A stretch of DNA of 64,000 nucleotides from Adiantum capillus-veneris. Lineage: Eukaryota > Streptophyta > Polypodiopsida > Polypodiales > Pteridaceae. The stretch is from positions 57,969,340 to 58,033,339 of the forward strand of contig CM043942.1 of NCBI GenBank assembly GCA_014529385.2. Direction: 5' to 3'. Below are positions 20,096 through 31,216 of this stretch, one piece after another; the stretch's first letter is position 1, and each line of letters opens with the position of its first letter. Made by a program: the position numbers and the translations under genes. Under the pieces are notes generated by a model that was not told where the DNA came from, made no database searches, and saw only the letters and a list, made by a program, of their open reading frames with translations.

Positions 20096-22914
20096 GTGCC
20101 AGGGCGATATAAAGTGGAGAATATGGATGTGTATCTTCGTCCACTATTGGAAGAGCTACAACAATTGTGGATTGGCATAGAGGTGGTGGATATGAGCCGA
20201 CACACAGGACGACAGAATGCTTTGATCAGAGGCATTCTAATGTGGACCATGCATGACTATCCCGGGCTAACAGAATGCTCAAGTGATCTATTGACACTCC
20301 TCACTTAGACACTGTAAATCTTGTTTTTTCCCATAGTTGATCTATTATCATGTGTATACATGCAGGGCTTCAAACAAGCGGATACAGAGCATGTGTCACA
20401 TGTGGACCAAGACTGAATGCACGTAGGGCGCCCTCACTGAAGAAGCAAATCTACGAAGGTCATCAAGCGTATCTTCCAGAGAATCATGTGTTACGCGATG
20501 GATTTTTGGGAAGAGAGCCACCAAGGATGTCTGCACAAGCATGGTTAGAGCAGAAGGAGATGTGCGATGACGGATTGCCTCCAGGGATGAAGACACTATC
20601 TCTATGGTACGAGTTACCATACTGGCCCCGACTCATGATCAATCACTTGCTCGATCCAATGCACATATTCCAGAATGTGGGTAATCTACTATGGGACCAT
20701 TTGACCGGCAAGAATGATACTTTGGGAGCCAGAGTTGACCTTAGAAATGTGGATCGTATGGAGAAATATTGGCCGCAAGCAGCGTCTGATGGATCGATAA
20801 AACTCCCTAAAGCACCATGGATTTTCACAGGAGCCCAAGAACGCAAAGTAAAAGAGACCATTCGATCTTTGCGGACCCCCACTTGCGTAATGCACTCGCT
20901 CCGAACGTGTTTTACTAAAGAAGGAAAGCTTACCGGTTTGAAGTCACACGATTGGCATAAAATGTGTCAGGTACGTTCATAGTGGAATTTAATATCATTG
21001 CATAAAATGTGGACTTTAATATCATTGCTGCACATACTTTACAGTTTATTTTACCGGTTGCCATTGAGGGATGTTTGTCTCTCGACATCCGTAACACAAT
21101 CTACAAACTTGCAAAGCTGGTGCAATGGATCTCACAAAAGCAGATCAACGTAGACTCCATACCATTCGCCAAACTAAATGCTGCGGAGCTTGTGTGCATG
21201 TTTGAGAAACATTTTTCTACTACCATGCTAACCATTCAGGTGCATCTTCTTGTTCACATAGTTGATGAGGTGGAAATAGCTGGCACAGTTCATTCCAGAT
21301 GGATGTTCTTCTTAGAACGTTTCATGAAAACGCTTAAGGGATATGTGCGTCAAAAGGCACGTCGGGAGGGTAGCATGGCAGAAGGTTGGTTGGTATCAGA
21401 GTCCCTAGTGTGCATTTGAGAGTGGCTATACGGATTTGATAAAGCCCGGGACATGCTATGGCGAACCATAGATGATAAGCGCATATCTGGGATTGTCATG
21501 TGCAATCTCGGTGTTGAGAAGAAGATGACGGAAGATCTAGAGGCTAAAATCAACCGATTTTGCATGCTTCACAATCCAGTGATGCAAAAGTGGATTTCAC
21601 AATATGAGGATGCAAAGCAAAAGCGACAAAGGGCACGAATCGAGTGGAGACGGGGAAGACGACCACCGATGCACTATCCGACGGGTTTGGAGAGCCTACC
21701 AACATTCATGAGCTTAAGATGGTTGCACAACCACTTGAAAAGCGCACAACAATGCGGTGACGAAGTGACAGAGGAAGAGTGGGAGTACTCTCGGGGTTGC
21801 GCGACCAAGGTAAGTTTGCAATGTACGACTAGCTAGTGACTTTATTTCTAAACGTTTGAACGGCCACTCATAATCTTTGTTTGTTGTAGTATAAGTCATA
21901 CACAGCAGCATGGTGTAAAGGTCGACATTTTAGGGTGGAACGGATCGACAAAAAGCGTTTTACTCAAGATTGTGGAATCATGGCAAAATTTGAACAGTCT
22001 AGTCGACGACGTTCCTCTGATGCAGATCCTGTGGTGGCGGAACTCACTTACTTCGGCACGCTACAAGAGATTTTGAGGATCGATTACAGAGGATTTTTTG
22101 TCGACTTGTTCGACGTGCAATAGTTCAAGATAATTATGGAGGGTCGCAACGCTACTGTGCGTAGAGGAGAGTTTGGTTTTCTTGAGGTGGATTCTACTAA
22201 GAAATGGACTAACCTAAGAGACACTTTCGTACTACCCGAGCATTGTGAACAAGTAAGTATGTAAATAGTTAACATCCCCCTTTTACAAGTTATGTGCTTG
22301 AAAGCTCTCATGTAAGTTATGTGGCTCTGGCAAGTAATATTTCATCCTACAAAGTCTACATCAAACTGGTGGTACGTCATAGAGGTAGCCCCTCGTAGTG
22401 CAAGGACGTATGAAGGCTACCATGTGCCAATCACAACGGCATCAATGGAGGAGATCAGAGAAGATGCTCAATCAGAAGCCGCTGCGGTGGTGCCAAACGA
22501 GCATCAAGATGCTACTACTCTATATGGGGTGCATGCAGAGGATCTACAAAATGAAACAGAGGATATGTGTCTAAACGGAGAGCTCTATATAGATATAGGA
22601 AGTTATGCTGAGTTATGCGAGGATGAGAGAGAGATCTCTTAAAGCCACAAATATTTTATTTGAACAATTTTGCTCCGTGTTGTAAAAGATCTGTCTCTCT
22701 AAGTACCTTCCATGGTGTATAACGCTCTTTTCTACTCGCGCTCACATGTTTTGATTGAAAATTCTGAGTTTTCGACTTGCCTCTTCTATCACTCAATTCA
22801 TTGCGTCATTGTATTTATATGCGTCATTACGTCATTGTATTTAATGGTCTTTGCGAAATTGTCTACTCTATTCATTCAATATTAAGTTTAAATATTCGTG
22901 TGTTTAATGCAGGT

Positions 22915-24203
22915 ATGGATGATGAGGAGTTTCTTTCTTTTTTGTCACCGTAGTAGAGACAGTGGTACGTGGAGCATCATCGCTCTGGCGCATCATCGCG
23001 CGTTCCTACTCCATCCGCATCTCCCTCTCTTTCGGAGCATTCAGCGCGCTCCGAAGCTTCGGTGTCGACGAGACGATCTTCACACTCGTCTAGACACCGG
23101 CACTCTAGTGGTGGCAGTGGTGGTTGTTGTGGGGATTCCGCCGCCGATGCCTCCACACCGCCTCATGTTCGACGAGGCTCTTTACCCTCCTCTTCTTTGT
23201 CCGCCCCCACACCAGCCACAGCATCGCCATCTACGCCAGGTTTTGCGCGGCTGACTGTTCCTAGCAGCTACACACCTCTACCTACTCCGCTAGGAGCCAC
23301 CCCACTCGACACTCCTCGCTTCGGGGCCCAGACACCGGTGGAGACACCTGACGTCCGTACCCCCATCGACACGCCACTAGAGACCCCTACCGGGACACCC
23401 AGGTTCACGCGTCACCGGCCAGAGGGCTTGCCTTACTCCGTCAACTTCAGCGGCGGCATCATCATGGATGATGACGGCAAGGAGGTGATCTCGCGTATGC
23501 GTGGTGTTTGCTCTCAGCTGTTTAGACACTACATACTAAACAAATGGAGTGAAGTACCAAGTGATTTAAAAGACAGAGTCATCAGCATACTTCATGATGA
23601 GTTTCCCGTTCCAACACGGGATCAGAGCTTCAATGAATACCTGATGAAGATTCGAATGCGCGAATACTGCAAACAGAAGCGTTCCGAAGTGCAAAAAGGA
23701 ATCAAGCATGGGTGGAACAGGCCAGATTGGCTGGCCAAAGAAGATTGGAAGAATGCGAAGAAAGCAGCGCGCGAGAATCCCGACAAGTGGAAGCAACAAA
23801 AGGATGCAGCCAGAGCGCGAGTAGAGGCAGAGAGCTCGCACCACTTGGGGAGCGGTGGATGGGCATCATTTGAGGCCGATTTTGTAAGTGTTTTCGCATT
23901 GCTCTTTATGTTCGATAGTTTAGGGTTTATGAGTTTTTTAATTCTAACATAATGAAATCTTTGTATGTTTTGACAGCGGTCGATGACAGGACGTGATCCC
24001 ACACCGTACGAGCGCGAGTACGCAGGTAGGAAGGGCTTAAACGCCCTGATGGACATTCTCAGTTCTCGCGACGGCATGGTTAGTATTGGAGTTTACCCTT
24101 TTCTATTTTTTGTATTGTTTTATAAATGTCGTTATATGTTTATACTTACTGAAAGCTGTCTTATTGTCTTTTTTTGCAGAATCCGACAGATACGCCGCTT
24201 TGA
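22915..24203 (+). pseudogene. CACTA second transposase-like protein (Transposase_24 / TNPA-like)
   Basis: Candidate ATG at 22915, followed by two in-frame TAG codons at 22951-22956. The frame then stays open to 23883. The N-terminal third is Ser/Thr/Pro-rich with TPLxTP-type repeats (TPLDTPRFG, TPVETPDV, TPIDTPLETP). The core domain includes LFRHYILNKWSEVP, KDRVISILHDEF and a basic KAARENPDKWKQQKDAA helix, typical of the plant En/Spm 'Transposase_24' proteins. Introns with GT-AG ends fit at 23885-23976 and about 24079-24179, giving a last exon that ends NPTDTPL-stop. It follows the TNP2 gene in the same direction, as in other CACTA elements, and probably binds the subterminal repeats (inference). 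GC content is higher than in the surroundings. Confidence 0.75.
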
Positions 24204-24345
24204 CGCGATGAGACGTCTGACTAGACGACATCAGTTTAGCCGTAGCTAGATAGCATTAGTTTAGGGTTTCTCATAGCTTATGTATCATGAGACGGATTTT
24301 ATACGTCTTTTTGAACCATGTATATTATTACATTTGTCACCGCAG

Positions 24346-24446
24346 TTCATTTTTCCAATCAATTCTTTATGTCTATGATGTTGTACAATTGTCATTATTA
24401 CATTTTCCAATCAATTCATTTTGCCTATGATGTGTACAATTGTCAA
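24346..24446. repeat. two imperfect ~50-bp tandem units
   Basis: TTCCAATCAATTC, CTATGATGT and GTACAATTGTCA recur in the same order in two adjacent units (24346-24394 and about 24400-24446) near the CACTA 3' end. Confidence 0.7.
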
Positions 24447-24562
24447 TTTTACGCTTGTCAATTTTGCAAACAATGCGTCTTGTGGGTGACTATTTTGGGT
24501 CTATTATCTACCCTTGCACTTTTTTAAAAAAGTAAATCAAGTACAATATGGTTGATGGGTGG

Positions 24563-24851
24563 CAGGGCATTCAATGCCCTGTCACCAAAAAAAAATTCTC
24601 TCGGGCGTCACTATAACCGTCTCTATTTATGGCTCTGTAGCGTCGCTATGAGCATCGCTATAGACTTCTGTGTAAACGTCGCTATAACCGTCGTTATGAC
24701 CGTCGCTATGAGCGTCTCTATATAGCGACACTTATAGCGACGCTCTCGTAGCGACGCTATTAGCGACAGTTTTAGCGATGCCGAGGGTTATAAAAACCCA
24801 GTGTATTTCCGTCGCTAACAGCGTCACAAGAGCACACAACCTCTTGTAGTG
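24563..24851 (-). repeat. CACTA right subterminal repeats and TIR
   Basis: A perfect short palindrome (CAGGGCATT, C, AATGCCCTG; 24563-24581) is followed by at least ten TAGCGACG / CGTCGCTA-type motifs in both orientations (24605-24825) and the TIR (24840-24851). Confidence 0.85.
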
Positions 24852-25144
24852 TTTGGGAAGACCAGTTCGCCTAGAAATTGGCCACTAGCCATTGAATCCG
24901 ATCACCGGCTAAAGACTTCCTCTCACCGGCCACCGGCCATTGACTACCGGCCACCGGCCAAGCGAAAGGCCATTTTCTGACCATTTTTTGTCCGTCGTCC
25001 AACCATACTATTTCGACAAAAAGTGAATATTACGGTGAGTGATTTTTCATATGCACGATGGATTCTCCTCATAATGGGGGCCTTACAAATGTGTGTTTTT
25101 TCGGCTAAAAATTACAAGGGGTAAATCAGCCTCCATACTTAACA
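24852..25144 (-). mobile_element. Copia A LTR, right part
   Basis: It continues the LTR interrupted by CACTA and parallels Copia B 42393-42763, including the GGCCACCGGCCATTGACTACC unit and the end CCATACTTAACA. On the minus strand the sequence AAGTGGGAGAT then TGTTAAG is a PPT followed by the start of a 3' LTR. Confidence 0.85.
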
Positions 25145-26938
25145 ATCTCCCACTTGGAGAGTGATATCCACACCAAACTTGTGACGGCTTTTTATCCTGG
25201 CTTCTTATCTTTGAATGCCGATTGAAGATGGCAAGAAGCTCAACTTCTCCTTGTTGACCACCTTTGTAAACATGTCTGTAGGATTTTCACTTGTGTGCAC
25301 CTTTCCTGGCTTTAGTTGTCCCTCTTCCAAGAGAGTACAAACGTAGTGATATCTAACCTTGATGTGTTTTGTCCTTGAGTGGAAGGCTGAATTATTTGCA
25401 AGATGAATGGTGCTTTGACTGTCATTGTATAAGACACAATAGTATTGCTTGTATCCAAGCTCTCCGAAGAATCTATGAAGCCACATAATTTCTTTGCTTG
25501 CCTCCGTCATTGCCACATATTCTGCTTCCGTGGTAGAAAGTAAGACCACTTTCTACAGCTTTGAAGCCCAACTTATTGTTGTGCCTCCAACTGCGAAGAC
25601 GTAGCTAGTAGTGCTTCTTTGTGTGTCTTTGTCACCTGCCATATCTGCATCAGCATACCAAGAAAATATCAGTTCCTCCAAAATACAAAGCGTTTGTGGT
25701 TGTCCTTTTTAGATACCTAAGTATCCACTTTACAGCTTGCAATTCTCTTTAGTTGGATTATCCATGAACCTACTCACAACTCCCACTACATGTGCAATAT
25801 CCGGCCTTGTCTAAACCATAGCATACATTAGATAATCTACCACTGCAGCATATGGAGCTTTAGACATATGGGTTATCTCCTCTTGTGTCTTTGGACACAT
25901 ATCCTTCGCTAGTTTAAAATGATCATCCAAAGGTGTAGAAATCAATTTTGCATCTTGCACTGCAAACCTTTCTACTAGTACCTTCTTTATGTAATCCTCT
26001 TTAGGTAGATTTACTGTCTTCTTTTTCCTGTCCCTTCATACCAAGTATGCGCTTTGCAACACCTAAATCTTTCATTGAAAAAGATTTAGAGAGATCCTCT
26101 TTAAGTCTTTGATATCCTGCATGTTAGCACTTGAAATCAACATGTCATCAACATACAACATTCGGATGATGAACTTTCCATCTCCCAAATTGGTTGTGTA
26201 GACGTAGTGATCTGAATTGCATCTTTTGAATCCATGATCCAGCATCAATCGATCAAACTTCAAGTACCCCTGTCTTGATTCTTTCTTTAGACCATACAAG
26301 CTCTTCTTTAATCTGCAAATCCATTTCTCTTTACCCTTTAAGTCATGTTCCTTTGGTTGAAGCATGTAAATTTCTTCCTCTAAGTCACCATGAGGGAATG
26401 TCGTATTTCAATCCATTTGCTCAAGATTTAGGTCATGAGCAGCCCCACAAGGCTTAAGACAAGCCTAATTGAGTTCATTTTTACAAGAGAAAATATTTCA
26501 TTGAAGTCAATAAATTTCTTTTGAGAAAAACCCTTTTGCCTTTTCTTCCCACCTTCTTCTTCTTTTAGCTTATACACCCATTTGTTATGCAATGCCCGCT
26601 TACCTTTCGGAAACTCAACCAACTCCCATGTTTGGTTGTGATGTAATGAGTCCATCTCCACTTGCATGCTCTTCATCCATTCTTCTTTGGATTTGTGCTG
26701 CATAGATTCTTTGTATGATTCTAGCTCTCCAGAATCTGAGACGAAGAGATGGTTGAAGGAAGAAACAAAACTTTTTGGCGTTTTACTTGCTCTCGTAGGT
26801 CTTCGAGGCATAGGTTGAGGCTCCTCATTTGGTTGACGTTGCTGCATATTTTCACCGCTTGCACTCCTTGAGTCTTCACTGTCCTCAAGCTCCATGTAAT
26901 CATTACCTGTATCTTTTGTTTGTTTTATTTCCAAGTAA
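25145..26938 (-). pseudogene. Copia A RT/RNase H (broken, 5'-truncated)
   Basis: Minus-strand Ty1/copia pol remnants. 26934-26428 carries the pre-RT region and first RT block (WELVEFPKGKRALHNKWVYK). 26365-26072 carries SLYGLK and the catalytic MLYVDDMLI. 25549-25205 carries RNase H with LSTTEAEYVA and the C-terminal ADMFTKV-like segment (PTDMFTKV). Several frameshifts and stops separate these pieces. Gag, protease and integrase are absent: the element stops near 26940 and abuts gypsy G4 in the opposite orientation. It is closely related to Copia B (42824-44241). Confidence 0.9.
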
Positions 26939-26941
26939 TTT

Positions 26942-29900
26942 TTGAAAGAAGAAGAGTTTTTGTTAAGCTTACTGAAAGGATACCGAGATATCTTTGCTTG
27001 GTCTTATAAGGATCTCAAGGGTGTTGATCCGAAAATCTATCAACATACCATACCCATGAGAGATGATGTGAAACCAAGTAGACAAACGCCATACACATAT
27101 TATAAAACATTTTCCAGAAAAATCAAAGAGAGTATTGAAAAGCTAAAGGAAGTCGAATTCATTTATGAAATTGAACACACAGATTGGGTTTCTCCAATTG
27201 TGGTAGTACCCAAGAAAAATCAAAAGTTAAGAGTATGCATTAATTTCAAGAAAGTGTATGCAGCTACCATTAGAGATAACTTTCCTCTTCCAATCACTAA
27301 GCATGTTTTAGAACGAGTTGCAGGAAAAGAAGCTTAGAGCTTTTTAGATGGCTTTTCGAGATACAATCAACTTTTGGTTGACCCCAAGGATCAGCATAAA
27401 ACTGCCTTTGCAATTGAATGGGGTATTTTTGCCTATCGATTTATGCCTTTTGGGTTAACTAATGCTCCTGCCACCTTCCAAAGATTGATGATCCATGATT
27501 TTAAACAATATATTTGAACTTTTTTGAAAGTATATATGGATGGTCTATGTGTACATTCATCAATCCGGGCTGATCATTTTGAACACATCAAAAAGGTATT
27601 CAAAAAATGTAGACTTGAATTTTATCCATATCAGTAGCTATGCCATTTTTAGACACTATATGTCTAATAATTTTTCCTTGAAGCACATCCTGAAAAGTGC
27701 ACATTCATGGGTAGAAAAGGAAAAATTATTAGACATATAGTGTCTAAAAATGGCATATCTACTGATATGGATAAAATTCATGTTATTGCTGATTTGCGTA
27801 GGCCGACAATAGTCAAGGGGGTTCAAGCCTGCATGGGACATTGTGGATATTACAGAAGGTTCATTTACATGTATGCTATAATTGCAAAACCCATGTATAA
27901 TTTGATCACACACTTTGAATGGACTAATGAGTGTGAAGAATCCTTCATGAAGCTTAAGCAAGCTCTCACTTCAGCTTCAATATTGAAAGCACCAGATTGG
28001 AATCAGATATTCCACATACATATAGATGCTTCCAATCTTGCTATCGGATGTATACTAGCTCAACCAAGAGATGGGAAAATTGATTTTCCTATTTCTTATC
28101 CTAGCCAACAGTTAAATATGGCAGAGAAAAACTATACCACCACAGAAAGGGAAGGACTAGGAATGATCTATGCCATAAAAAAAGCATAGACATTATCTAT
28201 TAGCAAACAAATTTGTGTTCTTTGTGGACCACCAAGCCTTATTGTACTTGGTCAACAAGCCGTGCAACACAAGAAGAATAGTGAGATGGTTCATCATTCT
28301 TGTGGAATTTGATTTCACTGTAGTTGTGAAAAAGGGGACCACTCATCAAAGAGCAGATCATTTATCAAGGATTTTTTCAAGAGAACCATCTAAGGGAGTG
28401 GACGATGATCTACCAGATGCATATCTGTTCTCCGTGGAAATGATACCTCGATGGTCAGAGATCATGGTATCATTGATGACCATAGCTCAAGTGGATTCGT
28501 AAATACCAATTCCTATTACAATCGGATTAATTGAGCAATCAGCTATGTATCAGTTACTAGCTAAGTCAAGCACATGCATTAATCTTGAGGAGAAAACCCA
28601 ATACCTAAGTCAAGCACATGTTACCATAGTAGGACTTCACTTTGAGAAATACCAAACTATGCGACGGATCTTGAGATTTGGAGTATTTTGGCCAACTATG
28701 AGGAGTGTTGTTCATTCTTTTGTAAAAATTTATCCTCAATGTCAAAAACAAACACCCATACCTCATGTGACATTGTTCCAAATATCAACTTGTTCTTAAG
28801 TGGAGTAACAATCATAGTTACTTACTTATCAAGCCAAACATTTCCTGAGAATATGATCAGTAAACACCACCAAAGAGCAATTGAAACTGAAGTAATAGAC
28901 TATGCTCTTATTGGAAACCAATTGTATTGGAGAGGTAAGGATCAACACTTGCGTCTCTATGCAAATGAAAACGAATATATTCCCATTATAGAACAAGCAC
29001 ATGCTGGATTAGCTGGAGGTCACTTTTCTACTGAGACCACCACAAGAGCAATCTTAATGGCAGGCATATGGTGGCCAACACTTTTTGCGGATGCCAAGGA
29101 GTATGTTCGGAGGTGTGATACATGTCAACGAGCAAAAAATCCAATCCGTGTAGATAGCATGCCCTTAAGACCAATGATGGGGACTAGAGCTTTTGCAAAA
29201 TGGGGTATAGATTTTGTTGGGCCAATATAGCCACCTGCTTATAGATTAGCAACGGACTATTTGACCAAGTGGGCCGAGGCGGCTAAATCAACTCAAAAGA
29301 ACGATGCCAAAACCATCGCCGCATTCTTATACGAGTATGTGTTCACAAGATATGGATTGCCAATAGAAATTGTCAGTGATAGGGGAACTCATTTCCTCAA
29401 TGAGATAATCGAGTATCTGCTTAATGAATTTATGGTCATCCATAACAAATTGGCTCCCTATCACCCACAAGAAAATGGACAAGCTGAGCATACGAATAAA
29501 ATTCTTAGCTCAGTATTGACTAAAGAGGTTAGTTCAGGACGGACGGATTGGGAAATGAATCTCCATGCTGCTCTATGGGCTTATCGAGTTTCATTCAAAG
29601 CAGCTTTAAATGCTACACCTTTTAACCTTGTTTATGGTCTTGATGCCATATTGCCAATATGATTTCTATTGCTGACACTAAGGGTAGCTAAGAATCTTGA
29701 GTGGACTAAACATGAATTGTCAGAAAGACTCAAAGATTTAGAAAATCTTGATGAGAAAAGGCTAACTGTTGTAGCTCACATCTATGCACAAAAGTGGAAA
29801 CAAAAATAGTTTTTTGATTCCCATCTAATTACAAAAATCTTCAAAAAAGGGGACCTAGTTTTAGTCTATTCCCTTAAGCAACACATTCCCAAGTTTAAGA

Positions 29901-30089
29901 AGAAGAAAAAGAGACCATTTGTCATTGAAGATGTATCCTCAAGTGGAGCAGCTAAGTTGTCCACTCTAGATGGTGAACCAATGGCTAATTGGATTAGTGG
30001 ATGTCATTTAAAGAAGTACAATTTTCCAATAGCCAATGAATTGTTAAAAAGGATGTATGCATCTAAGCAAAGAAAGATAAAACAACAGT
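26942..30089 (+). pseudogene. gypsy G4 RT-RNase H-integrase (broken)
   Basis: RT pieces run 26942-27334 (RDIFAWSYKDLKGVDP, WVSPIVVVPKKN, RDNFPLPI) and on to 27600 (MPFGLTNAPATFQR). The catalytic box reads YMDGLCVHS, so the second Asp is Gly. After an inverted duplication (27616-27780) the frame resumes with RNase H (27780-28370; IHIDASNLAIGCIL, TEREGLGMIYA, VDHQALLYLV, HQRADHLSRI). Integrase (28850-29662) has an HHCC finger, D in GIDFVGPI, D in VSDRGTHF and E in NGQAEHTNK. A basic C-terminal tail runs to 30089. Stops and frameshifts are numerous. Only one RNase H domain is visible, so G4 differs from G1-G3. Gag and the 5' LTR are missing. Confidence 0.9.
27616..27780. repeat. 62-bp near-perfect inverted repeat with 41-bp spacer
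   Basis: 27616-27677 and the reverse complement of 27719-27780 agree at 61 of 62 positions by direct comparison. The right arm is normal RT coding sequence (IIRHIVSKNGI); the left arm is its inverted copy and breaks the frame. Confidence 0.95.
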
Positions 30090-30127
30090 AGGTTATTGAT
30101 GAATCCTAAGAGGAAGCTCGACTTTGA

Positions 30128-30837
30128 GTACTCAAAAGGAAAGCTGCTCTCAAGAATCAACAAATACCTATTCCCATCAACACTCTGGAACTAGATGATC
30201 GACAATGGGAATTGCAGAAAGATGTCGTGTCAACAGATGATGAATGGTTAGATGGAATGGACCTTCGCATCAAAGTACAGCTAAACAATCATAACATAAA
30301 TGCATTGGTCGATACAGGAGCTCGAGTAAATGCAGTCAATTATTCCACACACAAAAAAGCAACAAGTAAGTCTTTGACAGCACGAATAGCGACTATCAAA
30401 GGATGCAACAAGAACCCAACACCAAAATTGGGATTAGTCAACTTAAGTGTGATAGTACATGGATTTTCATGCCTTCATCGGTTTGTATGCTTACCAAATG
30501 AACACATGAATGAAACAATGATTCTTGGAATCTCATGGATGCGGACATACAAGGCAGTACTAGATTGGGATACAAATCAGCTCAAGCTATCACCTAAAGG
30601 CGGACAACTCATTGTTCCAATTGCACCAACCAAGGAGGAATGGAAAGGAGGTTACCAACAGAGCAAACAAAAAGGAAAACAATCTTCTCCATCCTTTCAA
30701 CAAGCAAATGCTACAAGTAGCATGCAAGGAGTCAGGAAAATTTTGGTACCAAAAGCACAGCTTAACACTAGGTTGGTAATGGGACACTTTTATGTCCTGG
30801 GACACTTTTATGTCCTGTTAAGTGACCATTTTCCTTG
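30128..30837 (+). pseudogene. retropepsin-like domain downstream of G4 integrase
   Basis: An open frame contains NALVDTGARVNAVN (the D-T-G active-site triad of aspartic proteases) and ILGISWMRTYKAVLDW, typical of the C-terminal part of retroviral-type proteases. A Lys/Gln/Ser-rich tail follows. In gypsy elements protease normally lies before RT, but here it follows integrase in the same direction. It could belong to G4 in an unusual order, or be a remnant of a second element joined by rearrangement. Three stops (30090-30127) separate it from the integrase tail. Confidence 0.7.
30781..30816. repeat. 18-bp tandem duplication
   Basis: GGGACACTTTTATGTCCT occurs twice back to back at the end of the protease-like frame. 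Confidence 0.9.
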
Positions 30838-31216
30838 AATTATGTCAAGAGTTTCAAAATGGATTTTGTGGTGATATCTGTCTAGAAAGTTGTCTCATGA
30901 GTTGAAAAGAACTCGACATTTTTTTGGAATATCAATTCCATCTTTAACCTTGTCCTTGCACAACATTTCACAACCTAAACTGTGTGAAAAACCAGGTCCT
31001 GTTTTTGGCTTTTTGCAACTATACCACTCTAGAATTCCTATTTGTGAGGTCTATAATGCTAGAGAACTATCTTTAGTAGTCCTCAACATGTCCTGATGCT
31101 TCTAGGGAGAAATATATGTTAAAGTTGTAAGTTATGACCAAATTACAAAAATTGTGAAATCTTGTTTTTTAGCCAATTTTGCACTTCTATGATTTTTTTG
31201 GTGGCTTTCATGATAT
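30838..31216. other. no gene; probable old LTR sequence
   Basis: The phrase 'TTAAAGTTGTAAGTTATGACC' resembles the 'AAAGTTGTA.CT..(T/C)GAGCTGAA' phrase in the G1 LTRs and a similar phrase in G2, hinting at a distant gypsy LTR. It forms the target into which G2 inserted. The boundaries are not visible. Confidence 0.35.

Larger units (their letters stand above)
10920..22642 (+). pseudogene. CACTA TNP2-type transposase gene, split by G1
   Basis: This family is the catalytic transposase of CACTA elements. The first visible exon (10920-10944) follows a CAG acceptor and continues in frame at 20100 once G1 and one GTGC copy are ignored. Core exons are 20096-20282, 20366-20970, 21045-21809 and 21890-22250, plus a last one ending at 22639. 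They are separated by GT-AG introns 20283-20365, 20971-21044 and 21810-21889. Landmarks are VYLRPLLEELQQLW, YRACVTCGP (Cys pair), HLLDPMHIFQNV, and KSHDWHKMCQ followed by FILPVAIEGCLS and GYVRQKARREGSM (DUF4218-like). A DUF4216-like region ends with FGFLEVD and WTNLRDTFVLPEHCEQ. The N-terminal half is missing: HMA sequence stands where earlier exons should be. In-frame stops occur at 21417 (TGA) and about 22121 (TAG). With the missing 5' exons and the 9-kb insertion, the gene cannot be functional. Confidence 0.88.
9375..24851 (+). mobile_element. CACTA (En/Spm) DNA transposon with nested gypsy
   Basis: Both ends carry the 12-bp terminal inverted repeat CACTACAAGAGG (9375-9386 and complement at 24840-24851) and are flanked by TTT (9372-9374, 24852-24854), the 3-bp target duplication expected of CACTA elements. 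Many AGCGACG-type motifs lie just inside both ends, as expected of subterminal transposase-binding repeats. The body encodes a TNP2-type transposase and a second transposase-like protein, and contains an HMA gene fragment. Without the nested G1 insertion (9151 bp plus a 4-bp duplication) it would be about 6.3 kb. It lies inside the Copia A LTR. Both transposase genes have stop codons, so the element is probably not self-mobile. Confidence 0.93.

Noticed and set aside
27616-27780. MicroRNA precursor
   Set aside because: The hairpin is a simple inverted duplication of retrotransposon RT sequence; near-perfect long arms suit siRNA, not a miRNA gene, and there is no expression evidence.
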